Positions 9,850 to 18,186 of a stretch of DNA of 52,614 nucleotides are shown one piece after another. The notes below the pieces were generated by a model. That model worked only from the letters and a program-made list of their open reading frames with translations, ran no database searches and was not told where the DNA came from. The position numbers and the translations under genes are program-made. Source of the DNA: Lachnospiraceae bacterium (GTDB taxonomy: Bacteria; Bacillota; Clostridia; Lachnospirales; Lachnospiraceae); the NCBI GenBank assembly GCA_014804265.1, contig JAAVAC010000019.1:1-52614 (forward strand), in the 5' to 3' direction. Numbering within the stretch: position 1 is the first letter of the stretch; each line of letters opens with the position of its first letter.

Positions 9850-12162
9850 TTAATTGTTCTGCTCTGCTTCTTCCATTTCCTTGATCTTCTTTTCTATTTC
9901 CGTAACATCTTCTTTCCGCTCAAGCATGTGGATACGGAGCCTCTTATAATATTCCAGATCCGAGCTTGCATTGCATCCATAATCAATAGCAAAATTATTC
10001 ATCATATAAGGATTCTGTTCAAATTTATAAACCACGCACTCCTCGTCCTCCATATAAACTTCCACCTGATCCGGAAATGCCTTGCTGTACTCTTCCATCC
10101 AGCATGCCAGTTTTGCTTCTAAAATCCGTCTGTTTTCAAGAATATTATAAAACTTCATCATACCGGTTTCGGATATTCCAAGCATTTCTCTTGTATAGAT
10201 GGCATTGGCATCCTCTTTATTTATGGCGGCATTTTCATACTCTAAATTACTGTATCGGACTTCATTGTATATAAGTGGCTGCTTTTCCAAAACAAAAAAT
10301 ACATATTGGGTGGGGATTTCCAAATACATATCCTCTTTGTATATCTCCATATTGGATATAAACTCCCAAAGCTCATAATGATATCCCCTGTTTCTTACAA
10401 GAGCCAGCTCCTCTACCGGAGATACCACAGTCCAGGTTCCTCTTGGAAGTTCTTCATTCGCTTTTACGCATGCTTTTGCAGCCAGGGAGGGCTCCAGATA
10501 AAAATATGACTGGACAGGCAGATATCCCAGATAATATGTGACAAAAAACAGCAGGGCCGCAGTTGCATAGCTTCCGAGGGTACCAAGAATCCTTACCTTA
10601 TTGGGCAGTATCCTACACAATATTTCAACAGGCAATGCCAGCATAAGGGGAGCAATGTACCCAATAAACATATCCATTCTTTCTTCCTTCATCAGTTTGG
10701 GAATGCCTAAGATCCAATAACTGTGCATAATCACACAAAGCACCAGAAACACCCATATGCCAGCATACATGCGCTCCTTCCAGGTCACCTTTTTTAAGTA
10801 AACAAGCGTTGCATAATAAAGCACGAACAATCCCATGCAGATTAGGAATACATAACCCCAATAGGAATTCATCGCTTCTACCTGAAGCTTAAATACGGCA
10901 ACTGTTTTATTTTTTATCTTTCCAATTACAGAAGGCTTCTTTGCCGAAGCATCCTGCTTTTTGCTTTCCTGCCGGCCATCATCACCGTTCTGGATACCAG
11001 TATCTGTCTGCTGGCTGCCGATACCGATCACTTCCATTGCCCAGTTCATGGAACCCTGCCAGTATTTGCCGGATGCAAGGCCCACTACAAATGGAGTGAT
11101 GCTAATCAGGGCAATCAGACCTACACTGGCAATCCCCTTCTTTATCATGGAGAAACGGCGTACCCGCTTGATAAAAGGAATACAAAGACTTGCGCATAAA
11201 AGCACCGCAAAAATGACCGTATAAAAGTGCATGGATAACACGATGGCAGCGCTCATGGCAAAATAAATACCGTCCTTCCATTTTTCCCTCTTTAAAAACC
11301 TTCCAAAATAATAGAGACAAGGAAACAAAAACAACATGCCCATCTCCTGAGGCAGCGTATAAATCGTACGAAATCCATAGAAGCCACTTGCAAAATCTGT
11401 TACGCAGTAAATGATTACTGGAAATATGGCAGCTATTTGGGAACGAAATATACAGCAGGCAAAAAAGGAAAGCATTGCTACCATAAGGACACAGTTGAAT
11501 GCTCCCCAATAGCGAAATACAATATTTAAGTTCAATCCGGAAAGCTTATGGAAAGCAGAAAGCATATTATGCATTCCAAAAGGGTATACTCCGTCATAGA
11601 ACATATCCCCCTGCTCCATAAAATTGATCCATTCATTATGCACATACATATCGGAGGACAAATAAGCATAATTGTCAAAGACCAATGTCCATTTCCTGGC
11701 TATCAGGATAGCAAGGGAAACTATCAGAAGCAGGTATTCTGGTATATGTTTTGAAAAGAAGGCCTTGCCATAGCTTTTCAAAGAGCGCCCTGTTTTTTGC
11801 AATGCCTTTTTGGCCTCATTCTTTACATAGATACTAAGCTTATACTGGCCGCCGCTGATCAGCACCGTCCAATAAAAAGCCTGCAGGAACTTTTCCTTAA
11901 AGCGGGCTCCCTTTTCTTTTTTGTATATTAGAATCACCGCTAACAGGATGATTACCAAAGTGGCAGTATTGTATATGTGTAACAGTCCAAGCAGGTACAC
12001 GCAGCTGATCAGGACCACATGACTTACAATCATCGCCTTTATGACATTTTCTCCTGCCCTTTTACCACTTAACTTCAGCTTCATCACTTTTGCAGGTATA
12101 AAAATAATATATAAGAAATAAAAACATGTAAATTGTATAAAATAGAGTATACTGTCCTTCAC
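9850..12162 (-). CDS. Polytopic membrane protein of the Pel locus, GT-C-like
   Basis: 770 residues with roughly 12-14 hydrophobic segments in the first two thirds and a soluble, probably extracellular C-terminal domain (about 560-770) rich in Tyr and Glu. The first large outside loop holds the acidic stretch SSDMYVHNEWINFMEQGD, reminiscent of the loop aspartate of GT-C glycosyltransferases that use polyprenyl-phosphate sugars; this is fold-level resemblance only. The true start is taken as GTG at 12162, because GGGAGG lies 7 nt before it, rather than the ATG at 12177, which would place that ribosome site inside the gene. It follows pelE by 15 nt. It is not one of the classic Pel proteins, so its job here is unknown. 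Confidence 0.7.
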   Translation of the reverse strand: MKDSILYFIQFTCFYFLYIIFIPAKVMKLKLSGKRAGENVIKAMIVSHVVLISCVYLLGLLHIYNTATLVIILLAVILIYKKEKGARFKEKFLQAFYWTVLISGGQYKLSIYVKNEAKKALQKTGRSLKSYGKAFFSKHIPEYLLLIVSLAILIARKWTLVFDNYAYLSSDMYVHNEWINFMEQGDMFYDGVYPFGMHNMLSAFHKLSGLNLNIVFRYWGAFNCVLMVAMLSFFACCIFRSQIAAIFPVIIYCVTDFASGFYGFRTIYTLPQEMGMLFLFPCLYYFGRFLKREKWKDGIYFAMSAAIVLSMHFYTVIFAVLLCASLCIPFIKRVRRFSMIKKGIASVGLIALISITPFVVGLASGKYWQGSMNWAMEVIGIGSQQTDTGIQNGDDGRQESKKQDASAKKPSVIGKIKNKTVAVFKLQVEAMNSYWGYVFLICMGLFVLYYATLVYLKKVTWKERMYAGIWVFLVLCVIMHSYWILGIPKLMKEERMDMFIGYIAPLMLALPVEILCRILPNKVRILGTLGSYATAALLFFVTYYLGYLPVQSYFYLEPSLAAKACVKANEELPRGTWTVVSPVEELALVRNRGYHYELWEFISNMEIYKEDMYLEIPTQYVFFVLEKQPLIYNEVRYSNLEYENAAINKEDANAIYTREMLGISETGMMKFYNILENRRILEAKLACWMEEYSKAFPDQVEVYMEDEECVVYKFEQNPYMMNNFAIDYGCNASSDLEYYKRLRIHMLERKEDVTEIEKKIKEMEEAEQNN

Positions 12163-12177
12163 TTTTATACCTCCCAT

Positions 12178-13086
12178 TTATTTCGCAAGCCAGAACCTTA
12201 CAATATCAAGCCCCTTCTGGGACAAAGAAACACTGGATTTTGTCAATTTTTTTAATGCTTCCTCAAATTCCTCTTCTTTTCCAAGAACATACTTGATATA
12301 CATTACATTTAAGTAGGATTGCTCAGAATTCGGCTGTCTTTTCAAGGACAGTTCTGCCCATTCCTCGGCCTCCTTCGCCTTTCCTACCTTTTCCAGCACC
12401 TTTACCATCATGGCATAATAGCTTTCCGTAATGGAGTCCGGATGAAACTTTTCCAAATTTTCCATTAAGTTAATGTAGATATAGTCATACTTTGTTTCTT
12501 CTACTCCTATCAGTCCTCCGCTGTTTAAAATACGCAGGACCGCATCCAGAAATTCTACATTCGCCTGCTGATTGCTACGATCGTCATCATATTTTACCTG
12601 GAGCTCATTTAACTGCAGAGTGAACTTATTAAAGATATCCGTCAATGCCGACGCCGCATAATGGGAGGTTTCGGAATCCTCATTTTCCACGGCCTTGCGG
12701 ACCAGATTCAGCTTTTCACTGATATCCATTTTCAGCATGTTCAGCATAGCCCGCCTTCTGTCCTTTGCAACAGAAACCGTCAGGACCTCTTCTAAGGGAA
12801 GCACTTCCATTTCCCTTTCCCTGTCCACGTTTTCTAAAAATTCCTTCTTTGTCTTATCCATGCTCAGATTTTCATAATCCACATCATTGTTTTTACATAT
12901 CAGTCCCAAAAGATAGCTGAAAAAATAGCAACATACACTGGTAACCGGACAAAGTATCATAATCACTCCCCGCTGTAACACATAAGGAAGCCTTGTCTTT
13001 ATCCACATAACAGCCATATATAGCATTGCAATGATCGTATTTATGATTATGACCCAGAAAACAAATGTCTCACTGTTAAAATCCAT
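12178..13086 (-). CDS. pelE: PelE-like inner-membrane TPR protein
   Basis: 302 residues: two N-terminal hydrophobic segments (about 8-28 and 37-63), a charged linker, then helical repeats with a TPR-like ending (AEEWAELSLKRQPNSEQSYLNVMYIKYVLGKEEEFEEAL, quoted in parts: AEEWAELSLKRQPNSEQS then YLNVMYIKYVLGKEEEFEEA). The MLKMDISEKLNLVRKAVENE and HYAASALTDI stretches match what is seen in PelE proteins. PelE is part of the Pel synthase complex with PelD, PelF and PelG. The start overlaps the end of pelD by 11 nt, so translation is likely coupled. The identification rests on architecture, those motifs and position between pelD and the rest of the locus. Confidence 0.8.
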   Translation of the reverse strand: MDFNSETFVFWVIIINTIIAMLYMAVMWIKTRLPYVLQRGVIMILCPVTSVCCYFFSYLLGLICKNNDVDYENLSMDKTKKEFLENVDREREMEVLPLEEVLTVSVAKDRRRAMLNMLKMDISEKLNLVRKAVENEDSETSHYAASALTDIFNKFTLQLNELQVKYDDDRSNQQANVEFLDAVLRILNSGGLIGVEETKYDYIYINLMENLEKFHPDSITESYYAMMVKVLEKVGKAKEAEEWAELSLKRQPNSEQSYLNVMYIKYVLGKEEEFEEALKKLTKSSVSLSQKGLDIVRFWLAK

Positions 13087-15274
13087 CTATGATAACCGCC
13101 TTACTTTTCAATCCGTTTTTGTTCAACTTGTTGACCACAAAGGGCACATCTGTGTAACCTGCGTGGGCCAGAATATATACATGGGAGTCTTCATCCTCCA
13201 GCTTGCCGATTTTATCCTCATCACGCACAAGCTCCCCAAGCTTTTTGCTGATTTCCTCTAAGCTTTCTTCTCCCATATCGATTTTGATCACGCTGTATTC
13301 CGCCTGCTCGTAAGATACGTCCTTGAGCTTTTCTTCTATCTGCTGTCTGAATACTTCCGGGAACATCACATTTGTATTTTCATAATATTTCTGCTGTCTT
13401 CCCACTTCTTCATACTGATATCCTTTTTCCAGACTGGAGGTAATGATCTTTGCCAGAACAAGGAACAGATTTTTCTGATAGGTATTTAGCTGTTCAAACT
13501 CCATATTCCAAAGCATGATAATATAAATCAATTTATTTTCAGAATAAATGGGAGCCGCCATTCTGGGAAGCTCGGAACCTATCTGATGATTTACAAAAAT
13601 ATCCCTTGTCTCCAATGCCTGCTGCATCCTTGGGTAATCACTTAATTTGATTGCCCTCTTCATATTCCTTGCCTCGCCGGTGGTGGCTTCAATAAAGTGA
13701 AAATACTCCCCCTGCCCGGTTTTATAAATACAGACATCCTGTACATTCATGATTTTGCATACCACTCCTAAAGAAGCAACGGCAATCTTTTCCGGATCCA
13801 GCACATCTAACTCCGATACGATATTGTAAATCTTGCCGATGCTGTCTCCATAATTGAGCAGCCTGTCTTCAAACACTCTTTTAATTTCCACATTTGTCTT
13901 GTTCACATCATAAATCAGTTCATATTCTTCCTGCAGATCTTCCATCTGCTCATCCTGCTCTTTCATAGAAAGCTTATATCTTAAAATCGTATAGGAAATC
14001 ATAATGGCTACAATGAAATAAAATAAAAACTGAAAAATCACGGAATACTGGGAAAGCACTGCCGAAATCCCCTGTCCCGTTTCCAGCATCCTTAGGTACA
14101 GATTCCCTCCGGTTGCCAATACCACTGCCAATATGCTGTGCCCAATCCCAAAAGCCACCGAAGCAGCCAGCACATAAAGAAGCAGGAAATCCAGACCGGA
14201 AAACATATCCATATGGCCAAATTGACAGGTAATGAACATTACAAAGGCAAATAAGACAATATTTTCCACTATCCTTCCTGCCTTATGCAATATGGTGCGC
14301 ATATTCCTTTTAAACTGTTCTTTTGCTTCTTTCTTTTCTCTTTCTTCCGCAGTAAGCTCTTTTTCATTCAAAGCCTCAAAATGGGTCTCGACGAACTGAT
14401 TGGTACGCATGATGCCTGTTTCCAGTTCAATCAAAGGAGAGTAATGAAATTCTTCGGAAAATTCCGTTCCGTTTAGGGAAATATTTCTTCCTTTTCCCTC
14501 CTTTTCCTCCACCTTTACCGGATTTTCCGAGTCTTTGGTAAGCATGCCGGAGAGTTCCTCACTGGTGGTGACTCTCTTCCCTTCTATATGGTAGATGTGC
14601 TGACTGCTGGTTTCCTTCATGGCTACCTTAAAGACAGCATCCACCGCATCCGACACATAGATTACCATAAAGGAGCCATATTCCATAGGCTTTATTACTC
14701 CTCGTTTTTTTGCGTCAAAACACATTGCTTCAATTGGATTCAATCTTTCATGCAGGAAATGGGAGGGCCCGTATACAAGAGGAAACCTTAGGATGGTCAC
14801 CTTCATTGCCGCATCGTTGTAAAGCCTGCAGAGACATTCCCCGTTATAAATAATCATATCCTTTACCTGGTCCGTTCCAGGCTCAGACTCTTCCGTCAGA
14901 GCCTCTTCGTAGCTTCCTCCAAATACGTTCATGGTAGAAAGATAGATAAAATGTTTTACTTGGTTAGTCTTAGACCAAAGCAGCACATTGGTCAGCTGGG
15001 AGCTGTAATGGGAAGCCGTCATATCGTTTTTCCAGTCAAAGGCATCATCCTGGGCTCCCATAAAGATCACCGTTTCCGGCTGCACACATTGAATGATATA
15101 TTTCACATCCAGTCCATTTGTGGAAAACTCAAAAATATTATGGGGCGGCAGCTTTGCTGCCTTTTCCTTTGCCCTCTTTCCCGCAATCGTATAAATATCG
15201 CATTTTTCTCTATACAGACGTTCGATGAGATGATTCATCATAAAGCCGTATTCACCAACAATCAATATTTTAAT
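13076..15274 (-). CDS. pelD: PelD-like c-di-GMP receptor fused to an SDR-like N-terminal domain
   Basis: About 732 residues. Positions 1-300 form an NAD-epimerase/SDR-like Rossmann domain (KILIVGEYG at the start; ILRFPLVYGPSHFL), yet the catalytic YxxxK is missing: the tyrosine in MIIYNGEC (about Y143) has C at the lysine position. Four hydrophobic segments follow (about 330-440), then a coiled coil, a GAF domain (about 485-625) and a degenerate GGDEF domain. There the sequence RDEDKIGKLEDEDS (about 684-697) keeps an RxxD inhibitory site at exactly 5 residues from a GGDEF position that is now EDEDS. This matches the TM-GAF-dead GGDEF layout of PelD, which binds c-di-GMP to switch on Pel synthesis. 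The start appears to be ATT at 15274, which overlaps the pelG stop; TTG at 15265 is the alternative. Confidence 0.85.
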   Translation of the reverse strand: MKILIVGEYGFMMNHLIERLYREKCDIYTIAGKRAKEKAAKLPPHNIFEFSTNGLDVKYIIQCVQPETVIFMGAQDDAFDWKNDMTASHYSSQLTNVLLWSKTNQVKHFIYLSTMNVFGGSYEEALTEESEPGTDQVKDMIIYNGECLCRLYNDAAMKVTILRFPLVYGPSHFLHERLNPIEAMCFDAKKRGVIKPMEYGSFMVIYVSDAVDAVFKVAMKETSSQHIYHIEGKRVTTSEELSGMLTKDSENPVKVEEKEGKGRNISLNGTEFSEEFHYSPLIELETGIMRTNQFVETHFEALNEKELTAEEREKKEAKEQFKRNMRTILHKAGRIVENIVLFAFVMFITCQFGHMDMFSGLDFLLLYVLAASVAFGIGHSILAVVLATGGNLYLRMLETGQGISAVLSQYSVIFQFLFYFIVAIMISYTILRYKLSMKEQDEQMEDLQEEYELIYDVNKTNVEIKRVFEDRLLNYGDSIGKIYNIVSELDVLDPEKIAVASLGVVCKIMNVQDVCIYKTGQGEYFHFIEATTGEARNMKRAIKLSDYPRMQQALETRDIFVNHQIGSELPRMAAPIYSENKLIYIIMLWNMEFEQLNTYQKNLFLVLAKIITSSLEKGYQYEEVGRQQKYYENTNVMFPEVFRQQIEEKLKDVSYEQAEYSVIKIDMGEESLEEISKKLGELVRDEDKIGKLEDEDSHVYILAHAGYTDVPFVVNKLNKNGLKSKAVIIDGF

Positions 15275-16745
15275 TGGAATCCCCTCCTTTTTTCATAGTA
15301 TGAAACGAATAAATCGTAACCGGATTTTGTTCTTTGGCCGCTCTTACCTGTTTTGTAATCTTTCCCCTTCCATAAATATGCCTGTCTAAATGGATGAGCA
15401 TATAACGGAGCCGGAAAAAGGCAGTGGTAAAGCCACAGGCTGCACCAAAGACCAGGCCCAGGCCTCCCAGTGCCGGAGGCAGTTTTACCGTTACCAGACT
15501 TCCCAAAAGAGTTCCCGCAAAAAATGCAAAGCCCACCAAAGGCGCTCCTTTCTGGTCATCTAAGTAGAATAAGTAAATCATAAAACATTGCACCAGATAT
15601 AAGATCATATATCCTATGGACAATACTGGATACATGGACAATACCACCCCTTCAATTCCGATTTTCGGAAAGATGACAAGAGCAGCCACATAAATGATGA
15701 TATTTACGATTGTCTGAATCTGAACAATGTAAATCGTTTCCCTTCTGAGGGTTTCGATCATCTTCTGCTTTGTCCTGCGGATATCTTTACCCGCCGCACC
15801 GATAATGGATTCACAATATGCCTTATAAGCCGTATGGAATTTGGTTTCCACATTCACCACAAAAATAACAAGCACGGAAATATTGCTGATCATGGCAAGA
15901 TAGGTTGCCATGTCATACGTCGGCGCTGACTGAAATACTTCTGCCACGCGAATCTTGTAATCGGAAAGGAACCAGAATACAAAATTGTGCACGTAAAGCC
16001 CCCAGATATACAGGGCATTTGCCAGAATCAGCCACCATCCTTTTTTCATATAGGAAAACAACTCGCCCGCATTCCTGTTATGGTGTACAAAGCTCCTTTT
16101 AATAAAGAACAGCAATATCATGGCAATCAGCATAAAACTTAACATCAATCCGAAAAGGATGGCATCCACGATGGCAACATGAAACCAAAATCCACTGACC
16201 ACCACAAACAAAAATCCCACAAGCAAACTTCCTAAAAAGCTGAAGGTAATCTTCCGGTATTCCTTTAATACCGTAATGAATGTCATATAATAGAAGGTAA
16301 AGGAAAGCCCTGCAAAAAACATATAAGAGCCAAATATATAATATAGAGGAATATGCCCTATAAAATACATGGCACACCCAAAAGGAATTCCCATAAGTCC
16401 TACGCAGACAGCAATCAGCATACTGCCCGTTTCCACCGCGGAATAAATGCTGTCATAATCCTCCTCATATATTTTATCCGCCACATATCTGGATACTATG
16501 ATATTGATAGGAGAGGCCAAAATCAGCGCAAACACAAATACATATAAAATCGTAGCGGAAAGCAATTCCTTATCCCTGTATGCAATTTCAATATAAGGAG
16601 GCAGCATATACATGATATTCAATGCAATGATTACAATAATGGTGGGGCCGATTGTGACTGCCGTTGCATAAATACCTGCAAATATAGTGTTGAATACTCC
16701 TTCTTTTTTAAATAACCGCTTTAACTCAAAGCCAATTCCTGCCAT
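15270..16745 (-). CDS. pelG: PelG, Pel polysaccharide transporter of the MOP superfamily
   Basis: 491 residues, about 12 membrane helices, starting MAGIGFELKRLFKKEG, the very conserved PelG N-terminus. PelG is the membrane channel partner of the glycosyltransferase PelF and belongs to the same superfamily as Wzx flippases. The long cytoplasmic segment around 295-340 (KTKQKMIETLRRE region) and absence of other domains fit the family length. ATG at 16745 follows AGGGAAG. It begins 8 nt after pelF stops, and its TAA overlaps the ATT start of pelD (sequence AATTAA), so pelF-pelG-pelD-pelE form a tightly coupled set. Confidence 0.93.
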   Translation of the reverse strand: MAGIGFELKRLFKKEGVFNTIFAGIYATAVTIGPTIIVIIALNIMYMLPPYIEIAYRDKELLSATILYVFVFALILASPINIIVSRYVADKIYEEDYDSIYSAVETGSMLIAVCVGLMGIPFGCAMYFIGHIPLYYIFGSYMFFAGLSFTFYYMTFITVLKEYRKITFSFLGSLLVGFLFVVVSGFWFHVAIVDAILFGLMLSFMLIAMILLFFIKRSFVHHNRNAGELFSYMKKGWWLILANALYIWGLYVHNFVFWFLSDYKIRVAEVFQSAPTYDMATYLAMISNISVLVIFVVNVETKFHTAYKAYCESIIGAAGKDIRRTKQKMIETLRRETIYIVQIQTIVNIIIYVAALVIFPKIGIEGVVLSMYPVLSIGYMILYLVQCFMIYLFYLDDQKGAPLVGFAFFAGTLLGSLVTVKLPPALGGLGLVFGAACGFTTAFFRLRYMLIHLDRHIYGRGKITKQVRAAKEQNPVTIYSFHTMKKGGDSN

Positions 16746-16753
16746 ATACTTCC

Positions 16754-18166
16754 CTACTTCCCATCTTTATATTGCTCATATAATTCCCCATAGGTTTCCG
16801 TCACCTGTTCATTCCGGTAAAAGGCCTTTACCCGGAGCTTGCCGCTATACCCCATCTCCTCTCTTAATGCCTCATCCGTTGCCAAGGCCACCATGGCCTC
16901 CGCAATCTTATCCACATTCATAACCGGAACAATGATACCGCATCTTCCAAGACTATCCGTTTCTCCACCATAAAGCAGTTCCTTACAGCCTCCCACATCC
17001 GTTGCGATGCAGGGCTTTGAAGCGGCCATGGACTCTAAGATAGACAAAGGCTGTCCTTCTGAAATACTGGTAAGAATGGTCATATCCATTTTCCCCAGAT
17101 ACTCCTTTACATCTACCCTTCCCGTAAATTCGATATCGCCCACCTGAAATCCTTTTATAAATTCCAGACATTCCTCATAATATTCCGGATTTTCATCCGT
17201 AGGGCCCATAATATAAAGCTTTAAATTCGGCACCCTCGCTTTGGCCAGCGCAAAGGCATTTATCATAGTCTTTACATCCTTAATGGGCACCACCCTCAGC
17301 ACTGCTCCCACATTGATGAATCCATCCTCCGGATCCTTTTCCGGAATATTCTCAAACTGCTTTACGTAGACGCCATTGGAAATCACCCTTGTCTTTTTCT
17401 TAGGGCAGCCCAGCTCCAACTGTATTTTCTGCGCCTGCTGGAACAGGGAAATCACCTGTGAGGCACATTCATAGATACAGGAGGATAATGTATAAAAATA
17501 ACGAATCCATAAATCCTTATAGATTCCCTGGGTCCAATCTACCTTGATGATTTCTTCTTCTCTTTCTCTTGTATAAATACCATGCTCGGTAAGCAGAAGC
17601 GGCTTCTGATACAGATAGTGGCCTTTACATGCCAAAATCCCTGCATATCCAGTAGATATGGCATGATAGCAGTCCGCCTCGGCCACCGGCACTTTTAATA
17701 TAGTGAACAAGGGCAGGTACAAGGACCTGACACTCCATAAAAAATCCGTAAATACGCACTGGGGATACTTCTCAATATATAAATCCTGAACGATTTCAAA
17801 AAATTCCTCCCCCATCAATATATCATTTACGGATATATTTTCTTTTTCAAAAAATTGAAAAATCCCCAGCCAGTCTATGTTTTCGCCGAAAATCAGCTTC
17901 TTAAAACATTTTTTTTCTTCCTGGCTCAGTCTGGTTTTCTTTCGAAAAGACTTTACCACATCATGATCATTCAAATAAGCTTCTCTGATTTCAAGTACAT
18001 TTTCCGGCATGGTATATTTAAACTGCCCGCTCTGCTGCCTGTCAGGCAGCAGGGAATGGATAATAAAATTCGTTTCCTTTCTGGCTTCTAAGAGCATCTG
18101 CACCCAGCTGGACACACCGCCCACCACATAAGGGTAACATCCCTCCACAAACATCGCTATCTTCAC
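16754..18166 (-). CDS. pelF: PelF, UDP-sugar glycosyltransferase of Pel synthesis (GT4)
   Basis: 470 residues beginning KIAMFVEGCYPYVVGGVSSW, a hallmark of PelF. The N-terminal domain also holds TEHGIYTREREEEI, and the C-terminal GT-B half has VIPIKDVKTMINAFALAK and the EX7E catalytic pattern SEGQPLSILESMAASKPCIA followed by TDVGGCKELL. PelF is a soluble transferase that polymerises the Pel backbone at the inner face, working with PelG. GTG at 18166 is the start, preceded by AGAGGTG. It sits 20 nt after the DUF2194 gene. Confidence 0.94.
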   Translation of the reverse strand: MKIAMFVEGCYPYVVGGVSSWVQMLLEARKETNFIIHSLLPDRQQSGQFKYTMPENVLEIREAYLNDHDVVKSFRKKTRLSQEEKKCFKKLIFGENIDWLGIFQFFEKENISVNDILMGEEFFEIVQDLYIEKYPQCVFTDFLWSVRSLYLPLFTILKVPVAEADCYHAISTGYAGILACKGHYLYQKPLLLTEHGIYTREREEEIIKVDWTQGIYKDLWIRYFYTLSSCIYECASQVISLFQQAQKIQLELGCPKKKTRVISNGVYVKQFENIPEKDPEDGFINVGAVLRVVPIKDVKTMINAFALAKARVPNLKLYIMGPTDENPEYYEECLEFIKGFQVGDIEFTGRVDVKEYLGKMDMTILTSISEGQPLSILESMAASKPCIATDVGGCKELLYGGETDSLGRCGIIVPVMNVDKIAEAMVALATDEALREEMGYSGKLRVKAFYRNEQVTETYGELYEQYKDGK

Positions 18167-18186
18167 TTTTACACCTCTTTTTCAGC

